From Trichostrongylus colubriformis (taxonomy: Eukaryota > Nematoda > Chromadorea > Rhabditida > Trichostrongylidae): 64,000 nt of DNA. Below the pieces are notes generated by a model, which saw only the letters and a program-made list of their open reading frames with translations, did no database searches and had not been told where the DNA came from. A program made the translations under genes and the position numbers. The stretch spans positions 10,044,001 through 10,108,000 of the forward strand of contig OZ022259.1 in assembly GCA_963978905.1 (NCBI GenBank), given 5' to 3'. Positions 10,074 to 22,346 of this stretch are shown here, piece by piece. How positions within the stretch are numbered: position 1 is the stretch's first letter; every line of letters starts with the position of its first letter.

Positions 10074-12967
10074 TAATACCGAATTATAGTCCATTTGATG
10101 TAAGCAACCGAATGAACTTACCTCAGATGACTCTACGAATCGCGATTAAAGCTCGCAGTGGTGCCTTTTAAGAACGATTGATCAGCTTCTCTTACTCTCT
10201 TAGTCCAAGGGTCTTGCATTCCATCACCACTAACGAGGGCCATTGCATGCGCGACTACAGAACCCTTTCTCACACAGTATGAGCCACGGAAGCTTACTTC
10301 CTTGAATTATTCAGTTCATCAATAAAAAACATTTCCTCGCCTTTGAGAGGCTATTTAGTGCCTCCTCTTCTACACACCTAATCCGGGAATCCGATTCCGC
10401 GCCAGTCCTCACTAAGGACAACAGCTCTTTCACTTCCGGGACCGAGTATAAACATCGGCTCGTTCTTAGGCTGGCCCTAAAAAAACCACCGTTTCGGGCC
10501 AAATCATAAACAAATTCCACCACGACTCTTAATGGAAATCAAAGACATGTCGCATCTCCAAAAGGATCGATAATGCTATGTGCTTTATTACTCATTTTTT
10601 ACTCACAAAATCTAAGAACCGTTCCCGACCATATGCATACTATCACTTGCTATTCATGGCCGTGCGATTTTCTAGATGAATCTTTCATCATTCAATAGCG
10701 TCAATTTCAGCGTCATTCAACACGGAAAAAACCTATTCCAAAAGCGGTTTCATGTAATGTTTTCGCGGTCCGCTTTTCATGTCCTACATATGTCATTTGG
10801 GCACAAACAACGATTATTTGCACCCTCAATCTGCACACGCCATAACGAATCGGCAGCGTGTGCTCGCCGTTTATTTCGTTTTCTAATCGATTAGCATTTC
10901 ATGTATTGTTATCGTTAGTTTTAGTAACTCGCTAACGGAACACTTTGTGCGGAATTTCGAGCAATCATCCAGTGACCTTTGAGCAAACTTTCGTTAATCA
11001 TTCTCAACAGCACTATTTTTTTTATCAGATTTGTTCGTAGTTGATCGCCTGCTAGGGTTTTGAAGAAATTTTGAAGGGTAGCGAGTGGCCTTTAAAGAGC
11101 ACCGATTTCTTCAAACTGAAATCTCATAACGAAGAATTTGATGCAAAGGGACAAGAAACAAGGAAGCGTATATCGCCCTTGGGTCTCTTTCCGGTGCCCT
11201 TTGTAAAGGCAAGCCACTTTCCTGGAGGTGAACCTATTTCTTGAAGTTGGAATTGTACTTTAAATATACAGATAAGTAATGGCACAAAATTTTTCAAAAA
11301 ATCACATAAAAGTGGTATTTCCTGCTGTCATTTTTTTCAGTTGAACGGCGACTGCGATTCACCTCTTTTGGTTCGAGCGTGGTAAACGGGTTCATGTTCT
11401 ACATCTTACGGGTCTAAATGTTCATAAGATATTGCGGAGTGTGTGATTGTGTGAGTGGTCGAATTAGTACGAGATTTGTAAGAAGTAATAAAACGCTTAG
11501 ACCAGTGCACATCCCAAATGGCCATTGAAAGCGTGTGCCCGGATTCAAAGGAAACGGCTATGACTCAAAGAGGGCCTTTTAGTACCTTTTTCTCTTGACG
11601 ACCTTGAAAAAACATATCTCCGAGAGCCTTATTTCGCTCTAAGCTTCGCTTTACACTTTGCTGGTTGGACTCTCGCCTTATTCGGATGTAGAATTTTTTT
11701 ACGAAGCTCCGACTTTTCATTGGAGCTTTTCGCAAGCTTCCAGAGGCTTCCTAAAATACGGGCTATGAAAACGGTGCTCAGGACTGATTCTGCTGGATTT
11801 TTCCCTTCTTTACGCTGCATTTTTTTAAAGGGTGCCTTCAGCGTTCCCTTTTATGGGTTTCACTGGGCTTTAACACAAATGACCGTGCGAATCAAAGCAA
11901 TAGTGGGACCAGGCACTCTTTACTGCCCCACTGTTCACCGATTATCCATTCGCATAAAACCTTAGCCTTTTCTTTCAACGACACCCACAGTAATTGGCCT
12001 ATCAAAATCAAACTGGCCTAGATTGAAGCAGAGGATAGCATGGAGTACTCTATATTAGGTTCATGGGAAACTGGTCGTCCGATTTAATTTTTTCCGTCTC
12101 AGCCGTGCTGCCTGCCATATGTAATGTCATCCATGTATGCAGGTTCTGCGTTAACTGCGCAGGAAACTCTTCAACTCCATTACCTTGCAGTCACCCTATT
12201 TTTGCCGACAAAAATCCCGCGTGCATCCTAAAAAACCCCGAAGAAAGCATCAAATGTCTGACTTCTTCCTTCATATTTTTTTGCAGCAACAAATAAGTCC
12301 AATCTAAGAATAGTAGTAATTGGTGCTCTGCGTTCGTGCTGTGTCCTATGATACGTACAGGGTCAGGTTCGCGGAATCTCAGATGTGCCAAGGCCGACAT
12401 ATTTGGATTCATAGTTGCTGCTATTTATCGTGCAGGAAAACCCACACATTACCATCAACGTAGACATGGCGAAGCTCGGCCATGTCTAAGTAGTAGCTGG
12501 ATGGGTTACAAAAGATTTGGTTGGTTACAACAGCTTATATAAAACTCTGTGTCAGCAGCAAAATTCTGCGATCACTCAAGGCATTTCCTATTCTTATTCA
12601 CTATATTTATTCTTATTTCCCAAGCATTTATTCTTATTTCCTATCTCCATACGTGCGAAGGCACACCATCGCTCGGTCTCTTAGCCTAAAGCTTCAGCGC
12701 AGTTGTTACCATCACTGAACCACTCATCCGTCTGCTCTCTAGCTAGCTGGGCATAGAGAGGTGCATAGCAAGGAGTTCACCATGTCTCCTCGTACCCGCC
12801 GACCGCCATGTTGGCGCACGTTCTGCATCCAAAAACGTGGTAAACAACTCATTTAGACAGTGGCTCGTTTGAACTCATTTATTAGTTTAGACTTCTTCCA
12901 ATTAATTCCTTGCTGTGGTCTGGCGATAGCGCCGACGTGGTGGCATGGTTGCAAGGCTCTTCTGCTC
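10074..12967. other. 2.9 kb without a supported gene
   Basis: A 70-codon minus-strand frame at 10311-10523 and several plus-strand frames at 11.7-12.7 kb lack splice or domain support. TATTAGGTTCATGGGAAAC at 12052 resembles a mariner end, but no matching right end was found. Pyrimidine-rich TTATTCTTATTTCC repeats occur at 12.58-12.65 kb. Confidence 0.35.
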
Positions 12968-13412
12968 AAAGAATTCGTCCGCGGAAAATGAGTTTTTCTG
13001 TTACGTATATATTTACGTTATATTTGTTTACTTTGGGCCGCATGTGAAGTTTGCGCAAAAAGGTGAAACCGGCCAAGATAGAGCACCACAAAGTCTTGGC
13101 CGGGTGGGCGGAGCCCTCCAATAAGTGGCCTCCCCGTTGTCCGCCGCGGTCGAAGACGCATTGTGGGAGCAGAAAGCAGAAAGATCAGTCCCATTCTTCG
13201 TTCCCGACCAACGCGGACGACGGGACGGAGCTTTAACCCGAAGGCTCCGCCCGCCCGGCCGAGAACTTGGAGCTGTTTCCCATCCGAATTCTCACTCTTT
13301 CGCGTGAAACTTTGCATGCGGCCCTTATTAGGCAAGTACAACACTAGTATATGGATAATATATGGTAACACTAATATAACAATAGAACTCACTTTTTCCG
13401 TGGACGATTCCT
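12968..13412. mobile_element. foldback MITE A, copy A1
   Basis: The left end (AAGAATTCGTCCGCGGAAAA) and right end (complement of AGGAATCGTCCACGGAAAAA) are inverted. TTAA follows the right end at 13413-13416; the left flank has decayed. Internally it has the family's TTGGCCGGGTGGGCGGAGCC and the GC-rich core around GTCCGCCGCGGTCGAAGACG. Arms are more diverged than in A2 and A3. Short open frames inside are by-products of the repeat. Confidence 0.8.
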
Positions 13413-13416
13413 TTAA

Positions 13417-15730
13417 GTCCGCAGTATGCACTAAAGATCCCTCATTGCTAATAACTTACTACCTGGGAATTTCTATAGGGGAAAAATAGTTAGAAAACCG
13501 TCATGAGTTTAAACAACTAGTATTAGGACAAATATGTACCGCATTCCCCGTATTTTTCCTAAGGACCAAATTTCCTTATATTATTGGGCTGTTTCTCACT
13601 CAGTAACGCTGTACATTGCTCATTCCTAACAAAACTGTTAGCTGAATCACAGAACGAAGTGAAACAAGCCTTCATAGTGGATGACAACGGTCAGCCAACC
13701 CCGACAAACATTGACATAATGAGGCACTAAATCCTCCTAATCAGCCAGCATTCCTTCACTAATCTGAGCTCTTAATTGCTTCCATTCATCCTGTGCAAAT
13801 AGCCCGTCCCAGAGAATAGTCTACCAATTAACGTGGACGAAATGTCAACTCCAAGTGAACGTGCACGTTTCCCCAATTACTTGCGATTACGATTCGGCAT
13901 TTAGTGAAATCGTCTCCATGGGCCGGTTTCTTCTCAAGGAATGTTACGGTGGTCTGACGTGCGAGTTCGAATCAGCTCAATCCAATTTGTTACGCAGACC
14001 AACTCACTATCCGCACTTGGTCGCGGAACCGTCCATCTAGGGATACACTCCTTCCACCCATTCATTTGCCCCCCCCTCTCTAAAAAAGGACCCTATGAGC
14101 CCTTCATCTTCTCAGTAATTCGTACATTACATAAAGACTTCATGGAAATGAAAATTCAAGTGGAAAATTGATAGCAAATGATTACCATGGTTATGTATAC
14201 CGATCTAGAAAACGTAGTGAAAAGAGGCGCTAGTACCACGGTCGGCAAACCTAAATCGTTCCCACTCAAGCCGAAAATTTATATATAAATGAAATTCGAA
14301 TAAATCGAACTTGCTAAAGGATTTTCGGGACTCCATGATGGCCCAAAACGATTGGATACTCCGCAACTGACATTAGTGAACTATATGATTTATTGTTAGA
14401 GGAAGATGGTGCCCCTCCCATTAGTATGGTCTGGAGTCGGATTCTCGGTCGATACTAGTCCATGCAAAGTGAGCCTTCCACCCTTCGCGTTCTGTGAATC
14501 GTTTCAGATTAGTCTGGGAGGTTAAAATATTGCTTTGTGTATCAGGTGGATCGCGCTTTTCTTATACAATCGGAACTACATTCAGATGTTAACACGATTT
14601 CGAATGTGGGCAGAGTGCGTGACGCAACCGAGAATAAGGCTGCTTTACGCAGAATATTTTCTTATGTCTGCTAGAGCCTACTGAAATAGTTACTGGTCAA
14701 CTCCCTGCATTGATGTTCCACAGTCTATAGCACCGCCTATTGAGGCTTTCCCCCCTCTCCGATTCTGCGGTGATCGTCTAGTTGCCTGTAAGGGGGCTGG
14801 GGTTCCACTGCATAACAGTCCGTGAGTCGAGGACTAGGTTTCAGAGCTCACGCTGCTGGTCACCCGGTCATTCAGCGATAGAACTTCTAATAAATTTTCT
14901 CAGATTGGTAGCTGGAACGAGAAAACCAAGCAGATCCAGTTAAGTGCAGCAATTCGGCTTCGCGATGGCAGTTATTCAAAAACACATTGTGGGAGCAGGA
15001 AACAAGCTCTGCATCGACAAAAAGGGGGGGGGGGCGTAACAAATGTTTACTTATGTGTTTGTTTTTGTTTACTCATATATACCAATATATGTCACAGATT
15101 GATGAAGCGCGTGTAATTCCAGGTCTCCGCTATAACTTAAGTGCATTGCTGCATGGGATTGCGCCTGGATGAGCAATTGTGATATGTGAAGAGTTTGTCG
15201 CTGATCACCGGTGTATCAGGAGACTCGTCCAGTTTTGTCCTACGTTTATATGTACACTGCAGCGACCATGATCGACCATATGCGCGCCACTTCAATACTA
15301 TTCGGCCTCTATTTGGACTCACGTAAACAATGACACCATTGGCTTGAACGCCTACGCTAATTTTACATTTTTTCACCATCTTTAAGATGTCGCATCAAAG
15401 ACGATAGGCGCGGTGGGTGGAGTTTTGCTCTATTGGTCGGTCTCAGATAACCACCGATGCTGCCTTAAATATCGAAGGGGAAGGGCGAAGACATTCTCAC
15501 AAATGTAGAGTTAGCAAAGCAAAGTGAGCAAGCCACAACCACATGCGCAGCGTGCCCAGTGCCCTCATATTACTATCTCTCTACAGCCATGATTAAGCGT
15601 GGGTTGCAAAATATTGAACGTGGTTCATACTAGTAATACCTACCGGGAGGGAGACTAGTATGCGATGATGTTGGATCTAAACGGTAGGCTGGTTGTGTTT
15701 TTGAAATGGAAAGGCGCAAAAACTTAAAGA
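13417..15730. other. unannotated stretch
   Basis: No supported gene. A fragment CACATTGTGGGAGCAGGAAA at 14981 echoes the core of MITE A. A G-run lies at about 15023-15035. An 80-codon minus frame (15137-15379) looks mildly protein-like but lacks splice or start context. Confidence 0.35.
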
Positions 15731-15732
15731 CA

Positions 15733-15845
15733 CCAGAAGAGGAATTTCGGCAGACTGTGGAATATTATAGTAAATGTGCTCAGCAATGTAGCAGTAGAGA
15801 AAGAACGACATAAAACCGCGAAAAACCGAGAACAGGGACCCGAAA
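15733..15845 (-). repeat. recurrent hydrophobic-coding module T, copy 1
   Basis: On the minus strand this segment encodes a hydrophobic stretch with core RFFAVLCRSFSTATLLS and aligns at the nucleotide level with 41947-42045 (plus) and 58770-58875 (minus). Shared blocks include CTTTCTCTACT and ATTGCTGAGCAC. It could be a decayed exon of a multigene family that encodes a membrane anchor, or part of an unrecognised repeat. Confidence 0.45.
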
Positions 15846-16450
15846 ACCCCCCTTCTCTCTCGTCCTCTGCGTCACTAGCCGGAGTGGACTGGAGACAGGC
15901 CAGAGTCTGTACCATCGGCCGCGATCGTTGTCCCGCCCCTCCACAGCGACTCCCCGTTCCGCATAACTGCATAACGGCATGCCGAGCTGCGGGGTCGTTA
16001 TAGAACCCCAAGACGCGTTTTTTCAATGCGATTTTCGCCACATGTGACCTCCTCTGAAGTAGAAGGTTCGTTTTCAAAGAACATGTACTCCCAGATCTCA
16101 GTTTTCCCTTACCCCTTACTGGTGCATTTGAGAAATTGCTGAAGTGGTTTTGTGCTGTTCAATGGAGCCCGTTATATCCGTTAATCTACGTACAAGGGTA
16201 CATTTGCACTGCCAAAGACAGCAGCCACAAACCAGCATTTTGTCATGACGATTTGGAGCACGAAAGCTGGTCCGAGCAAAATATTGTAATGACAAATACG
16301 TTCCTGAATGCGCCACGTTGCTGATTTCGAAAGAAATGAGAAGCATGGCGCACTCCAACACGCAGCAGTAGACCTGGAGCGTTTCAGTTTTCACTCGCTC
16401 TAAACAGTGGAAGCCTTAGAGGTATTCCGAGAACAGTCGGGGGTTTTTTT
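15846..16450. other. unannotated stretch
   Basis: Open frames on both strands at 15.8-16.0 kb overlap one another. None has domain or splice support. Confidence 0.3.
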
Positions 16451-16530
16451 TTCGAAATGATGTTTATACTGATTTGATATTTTTTTATTTTTGATACCTG
16501 CTGATTTTCACCGCAAACCACGATGCGAAA
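16451..16530 (+). repeat. dispersed repeat N, copy 2
   Basis: Matches 2379-2457 (TTTTTGATACCTGCTGATTT...CGATGCGAAAGG) and is again followed by tRNA-like sequence. Confidence 0.55.
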
Positions 16531-16552
16531 GGACGCAAGTATGCTGCGTTAT

Positions 16553-16678
16553 GGGCAAAAGCTCCAGTCTCGGACAGGACTCGAACCCGCGATCCATGCT
16601 TTGATAAGTAAGATGCATGGCGCATCACATAAAGGATGGTGTGGCTTCGAGTCCCGTCGGAGACCGAAGCTTTTGCCC
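16553..16678. repeat. palindromic tRNA-like repeat
   Basis: A perfect 11-bp inverted repeat, GGGCAAAAGCT / AGCTTTTGCCC, encloses two opposed tRNA-like halves. The minus strand has a B box in GGGTTCGAGTCCTGTCCGAG with a pairable T arm (GCGGG/CCTGT). The plus strand has CTTCGAGTCCCGTCGGAGAC. The right border AAGCTTTTGCCC matches AAGCTTTCGCCC just after the tRNA-like sequence at 2601-2672. The best reading is a tRNA-derived repeat that was duplicated head to head. Full cloverleaf pairing is not evident. Confidence 0.5.
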
Positions 16679-19139
16679 AGAACACAGAATACTTGCAACA
16701 ATTTGATGAGCAGTTGAAAAGATTAAGCATGATGTAGCAACCGACCTCAGTCATTCCCTTGTATGATGCGCCATGGATCCTACATCTGCTATGAACCGTG
16801 ATAGCGTTTGAATGCGGTTTTTTTGTACTATGGTTTGAGGAGGAAATCTGATAATTGAGTCATTTTCCTATCCTTTGGAGCGAGTCTCGCACACTCTCAC
16901 TGACTCCAGAGGAATGAAAGGCATGCTTGGACGAGGCGGGCATACATGTGCGGATCAAATACCGGGACCATGCCAGCGGGAGAAGCACCACTTGTCACTA
17001 CACCACAACGCTTTCATAACTTTTGAAAAACGAAAGCTTCAATTGAAGTCTGATTCCCCCCTCACCAAAATTCCTCAAGAAAAAAACCTTGTGAAATGAT
17101 TTTGTAAATAAAGGGTACTGGCTGAGCGAACTTTCTATCTATGCACTGTGTTGCAAAATCTCTTTTTGAAAGTTATGGCCATCAAAAAGTGGGTTAAATG
17201 GAAATGGTGTCGAGGGTAAACAACGTGCGCTATTCTCACAACAACGCATTAGCATAAACTTATTCTTCCGTAACCTCGTTAATCACACGGGAACGGATAG
17301 TGAGGTGATCGCGCAGGCAAACCCCCATTAGAAAAGGGGAGGGATCGCACAATTCCCACTATGCTATATCCCCCCTTTACACCAAATTTGATCTGACACT
17401 TCCCTCTCATCTGTAGGATACCGTACATGAAATTGAGTTCACCTGCATTGTTACCTGACGGTTTACCGTCTTCAACTACTGAATGCAATCGAATACTGCA
17501 CCAACCGTCTCCTGAAACCTTACGCTGACATCTTTCAACAGTCAATTTAATATATCACCATATCATTCCAAAGAGAGTCCTGTAGAAAAAACAGATAGCT
17601 GCTAGAATAGGCGGAAAGCGAACGACACCGCCCACTTTTCTATTGATCTCTTTACGCCTCCTGCGAAATCCATTTTCACTGCAAACCTTCTTCCAGACTA
17701 TCCAGTAATTTCTCATATTTCTGCATTCTGATAACTATTGTTTTCAACAGCAGTCCTCTTTGTAGTCCAAACAAGTATAAGTTCTTGTATAGAAACGCAT
17801 AAGCTCGGGACCTGAGGAGCTTAGGTGTGGATTTGAGATCCGCCCAGTGTCGTACTTTTTGTTCACACCACTTCAATACTCTCTGACTTGATGGCATCGC
17901 ACTTCAATCACCTATCAAATCTTGGTTAATCTACTTATCTTTGTCAATCATAATTATCTATATCTACTATTTTATTTAACACATATTATTATTTATAGGA
18001 TTATTACCGAATCCTAGTTCACAATAGCATCATTAGTACTGATTAGCAAAGGATGTTCCCTGTTGGTTTACATTGGCATTGTTTACCTAGGATTAACCTA
18101 CGAGCTAATCTGGTGGGTGAATACGGATCATGCAGAACACAGTGATTGGAGGAGCCAAATAGGATGGGGTGGAGGATATGTAAGATAAAATTTCTAAGGC
18201 CACCATAAGTTGTCCCTTCCCATGTAGAAGAAAAACAGTTATAGGATCCCTCCAAAACAATAGTAGGAAAAAAGGCAATAGTCTGAATATGAAACGTCAC
18301 GCTTTTGAAAATCTTGCAATTCTGAAGCAATTTGAAATGCGTGGTGCATCTTAAGGCTATAGCTAACCCTGCCCAGTTTACTTCCTACCCTCATGACATT
18401 ATGTATTATCAGCCACATAAACGCAACATATTTCCTGCAACCGCAGACGCTGGAAAAGAGCGAAATTTCGCACCGCTGCGGTACCAATCAATAAAATTGG
18501 ATAACTTGCCATACTGGTTCATATCCGATTACTGTGTGGTTGTGGCTATATCCTCATTCCACGAATGCAATTGTTTACTCAATGATTCAATCGTCTACAG
18601 TCACACTTAGATTCAAGTGAAATCGATAGAGTAAACCAGACGACGTGGTTGAACGAGTTTCATTGAATGATTCAGATGTTCTGTTCATGATGATTCAATC
18701 TTCCGAAGGGGCTAGCTTGAGAATTTGTGGCAAAAGGAGGCAGGAGAAGGGAGAATTTTTGAAATTGTGAAGGATGTACCCCAAAAATCACATTTGTTCG
18801 CCTCCAACGACTTTTTTGCACACTCCATCCGCAGCTGTGAACCTTCTGTACATAATTGTTAGACTCCTTCCTTTCATTTCATTCAAAACAAACCACACAT
18901 TTCTACCAGGAATCATATGGTAATTTGAATGTGCATTTAACCTTTATAAAGCTAATTAATCTCCAACTACCAGGTGAAAATGAATCCATTGTCAAGCTAA
19001 ATACAAGTGATTATGTAGAGCATGAGTCAAAAGGTGAAGTTTTTGGTGTTAATCAATCCCTTGTTGGGAGGCACCGCGCATTCCATTCCATTCAAAATCG
19101 TGGTGGCAGAAGAATGCGATTTGATCTGTGCAATGACTT
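16679..19139. other. 2.5 kb without a supported gene
   Basis: Short frames only. Repeat H copy 2 lies at 16911-16943 (GGAATGAAAGGCATGCTTGG). AT-rich sequence at 17.9-18.0 kb. A 90-codon plus frame (18332-18610) is unsupported. Confidence 0.35.
16911..16943 (+). repeat. short dispersed repeat H, copy 2
   Basis: GAGGAATGAAAGGCATGCTT followed by GGACGAGGCGGG aligns with GAGGGATGGAAAGCTTGGTT at 19.2 kb and with 286-325. Confidence 0.35.
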
Positions 19140-19270
19140 GTGGCAAGATACGGCTTTTATCGAACCACATGGAGTACGCTTCCAATTTGTCGACCCCGGA
19201 GGGATGGAAAGCTTGGTTGGCCTAGGCGGACGTTCACCACGCTCACGCCATCCCAATGGCAATGGGCTGC
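19140..19270 (+). repeat. short dispersed repeat H, copy 3
   Basis: The segment around GTCGACCCCGGAGGGATGGA and AGCTTGGTTGGCCTAGGCGG is the best-conserved H copy. The 172-codon frame that crosses it (18856-19374) is broken by no stop but has no recognisable domain. A palindrome GCTCCGCCCACTGTGGGCGG lies downstream at about 19481. Confidence 0.4.
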
Positions 19271-22085
19271 ACCTGCCCCACCACTACCCCCAAAAAGAAC
19301 ACAACGCAGTAATCCCTACTGTATATGAAACGCTTCGTCTGTCCGTATGTCCGTTCCTTTGTCCACCCGTCTAACATGAAATTAGGTATTATATGAAAAC
19401 GATCACTGGAGCTACGGACAAGTGTGGTATGGGTAGGGCATGGGACAGGAAGTAAAGACCACACATGGACTACGTTAAGCTCCGCCCACTGTGGGCGGAG
19501 CGTACACTGATACTCTGTTCTCAAGAAAAAAAGCAATTTCGATCAACCTACTGACGCACATGGTGTTTCGCACACAGTAGTGTGCGCTAGCCAACGGGTA
19601 GTTAACAATCCAGGATATCTATCAAGAAAACTTATAAAAGGAATCGTAATGGCTTGGCAAAAACCAATAAGAAATCGAATCAACGTACCACTTAATGCAA
19701 ACAACGATAGGCATTTCGTGGTGGGTGAGGGGATGGTAGCGTTAAAGGCAGAATTAGGGGAAAGTCACTACCCCTAATGCTGTCTTTAAGTGGCGTTTCT
19801 CCCACTAACACAATATGGGATTCGAAACATGGACCGATGTTCGCAATAGTTACTCAGACCTACTGTTCCTCCGAGCTCGCTGAAGTGTTAGCAGACTTGT
19901 CTGAGAGGATAAAAGTACTGCCTTGTAATAAAGGTCAACGACAAGCTGATCATTCGAGAGCCCCTGATATGGGAATTGGCATTGAAGTGTTCAACAGCAT
20001 GGGAGAACAGTTGCATGACGCGTTTCAACAAAGAGAGTAGTCGATGGCAGAAGCTTGAACTCCTTTATAATTTCGGTCGGCTTGGTCGGCCGCTTCCATC
20101 ATTTTCCAAACCAGATGAAATTTATTCGTGGGAGATGGAAAATATCTAAAAGCACCTAGTCTGGAAGAACAATTACATTAAAAACTCTGTAATCGATGAA
20201 AGGTATTCATTAAGGGATTTCATGACACTGCCCTCAACACCTAGGAAAAGCCTCTCTTCCAACCTCTCCTCCGTCCTCCCGATACAGTCAAGATTAGGAA
20301 AAGGAGTTTTGCGTCAAATTGGCGACAACTATAACAGCTCATTGGTGAGATGTTCCACTGTGCTGACTTTTTTAAATGAAGCGCATTATTCACCACAAGA
20401 TCCTGAAAAGCCAGTTCTTTTGAAATTCACATTCCATCTATGATTGCTTTACTACACCGTAAAGCTCTTAAGACGACATTAAGAGAGCTGCAAAACGCTC
20501 GAACTTCCGGTGAATTGGTAGCATTAGCAGTGAATTATAGTTATCACTTTCTTCAAGCTTATGTGATCTGGTAGTTTCAATACGCGGACATTCCCCATGG
20601 ATCACTCACAGTGATTGTCAAGGGGGGAGGGGAAGGGGAGCTCTCCTTGAACAGTGTTCCCCATCAGTTTTGCACTTGCTGAACCAATTGTGATGTGCAC
20701 CAATATCACACTTTCCACAAGACGTAACTATTACCCTACGTCTCTTTTAGCACCTAATCTTAAATCTTAAATTAATCTTAAATCTCGCGTACACTCACGA
20801 AGTTTTATGAAAGATTCTTTTCGTTCTTTCTTAGATGTGAAAGTGTGCTTCTTGCCGCGATCCTTCGTTCACAGCATAGGATCTCCAAAACTATACTATG
20901 GCCTGTTTTACTTTTGTTCACACGTAAAATCTCTCTCACTTCTGCGGGTGCTCCAGCTGATTAGTTGTATGATGAGTTCGTTCGGTTACAACCTTTTTAC
21001 AAAGTTCCGTCAGCTTTTTCTGCTCAGCAAAACCCTGTTAGCCTCAATCATTCCTTGGCGAAGTCGACCCTGGGAGGCGGGCCTGGCCTGACAAGACCGT
21101 TTCCGCTACAGCTTGAGGAAGCGCCTTCCGCGGGGGATTTCGCCATACATAGGCCTCTCATACCCGTAATTATCAGTGAGTGACTCTTTTCGGGATTCCT
21201 TATCATCCACATTACACACCTATCACTGTATTTTACTCAGCTTCTTAATGCATAGTATAGTTGCCGTAGCCTCTCAGCACTCACACGTATAACATGTTGA
21301 AGAGGTTGGCCAATATCGGCATCGAAACGTGAAAGTGAGCACTCAAATAAATACTGATCTTCGAGATTTTCGATTTTTGTTATTTCAACTTATTAACTCA
21401 ACCTTGCAACAGCTTTCCATCGCTGGCTGCGGCGAAAACAGCACCAAACAAAAATCGAAAATTTCGAAAATTTTGTAAGAGATTATTTTATCGACGACGT
21501 GAAAAGGTAGAGGGTCGTATACAACCCATCTCGCATCTTGCCGCGATCGATCCCTTTCGGAATGCTCCAAGCATTCTGACTCTGTCAAGTATCATTATGG
21601 AATTTGGTGAAATTCAATCGATTCATTCACTTTGGGACGGGCCAAAATACAAATCAGAGTTCCCTTTTACCCAGACCACATTGGTCTTGAGTCTGAGCGT
21701 GCACAATTCCAGAATTATCACTGGACCTTGTGACTGAAAACGTGCCGCTTGTCACTGCACCGCCTAAGCATGTGAATCCGTTTGACTAATAAAAATATTC
21801 CGAGATCGCTTCCCATCGTATCACAACCATGACCCCTACTTCTGACGCTGACTTGTTAAGTTAAAGATGGGGTCGAGAAAAGAAGAAACAATGCTACATA
21901 TTTGTTTGAACAGCTGCCAACCACCAAGGGCAGTGATTCCCCAACCCGGTCATTCTACAAATTTCTGTAGTTATTATTTCAACACAATTCCTACTCATCA
22001 GAACTGGCTGCCATTTATTGCCCTTCCTTCTCTCTGCTGCTTTCAATAGCCGCTACCTTTTGCACGAAACTCCAGCTGCTCTTTC
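19271..22085. other. 2.8 kb without a supported gene
   Basis: No transposase or splice-supported exon. Repeat M copy 2 is inside (21278-21340). Near 20.76 kb the text TTAAATCTTAAATTAATCTT is a short AT-rich direct repeat. Confidence 0.35.
21278..21340 (-). repeat. dispersed repeat M, copy 2
   Basis: CACTCACACGTATAACATG...CCAATATCGGCATCGAAACG...GTGAAAGTGAGC is the reverse complement of 2479-2545 with scattered mismatches. Confidence 0.55.
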
Positions 22086-22346
22086 AGGGGTGGGCGTCCA
22101 TTGGTCGAATTTTCGCGCGGCCGCCCGTGGCGAGTGCGAGTTGTTTGTAGTTTCAACCGCTGAGACATTAACGACCTCAACATATAAAAAGTTCTGAAGC
22201 TTCCAACCTGCACTGTTTGAACGTCCCTCACGATACCAGCCCACTGCATATTGAGCGGAGTTCCAACAAACTGCAGCACGTCGTGCTGACGGCCCAGCGA
22301 GTGCGATACCGCGAAGCAAAAATTCCACCAATCGATTCCCACCCCT
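22086..22346. mobile_element. foldback MITE C-like, copy C3
   Basis: The ends AGGGGTGGGCGTCCATTGGT and (complement) AGGGGTGGGAATCGATTGGT are inverted repeats; both continue with GAATTTT(C/T)GC. Inside are GAGTGCGAGTTGTTTGTAGT and CCAGCGAGTGCGATACCGCG, which are shared with C1 and C2, but the outermost 20 bp differ from C1. The left half of the same subtype occurs at about 60606-60720 (C4). No clear target duplication. Confidence 0.7.

Noticed and set aside
12052..12090. TTAGGTTCATGGGAAACTGG after TA, resembling a mariner end
   Set aside because: No matching inverted end or transposase text was found within 2 kb.
18856..19374. 172-codon plus-strand frame
   Set aside because: It crosses dispersed repeat H, has no recognisable domain, and a second frame over the same bases is also open.
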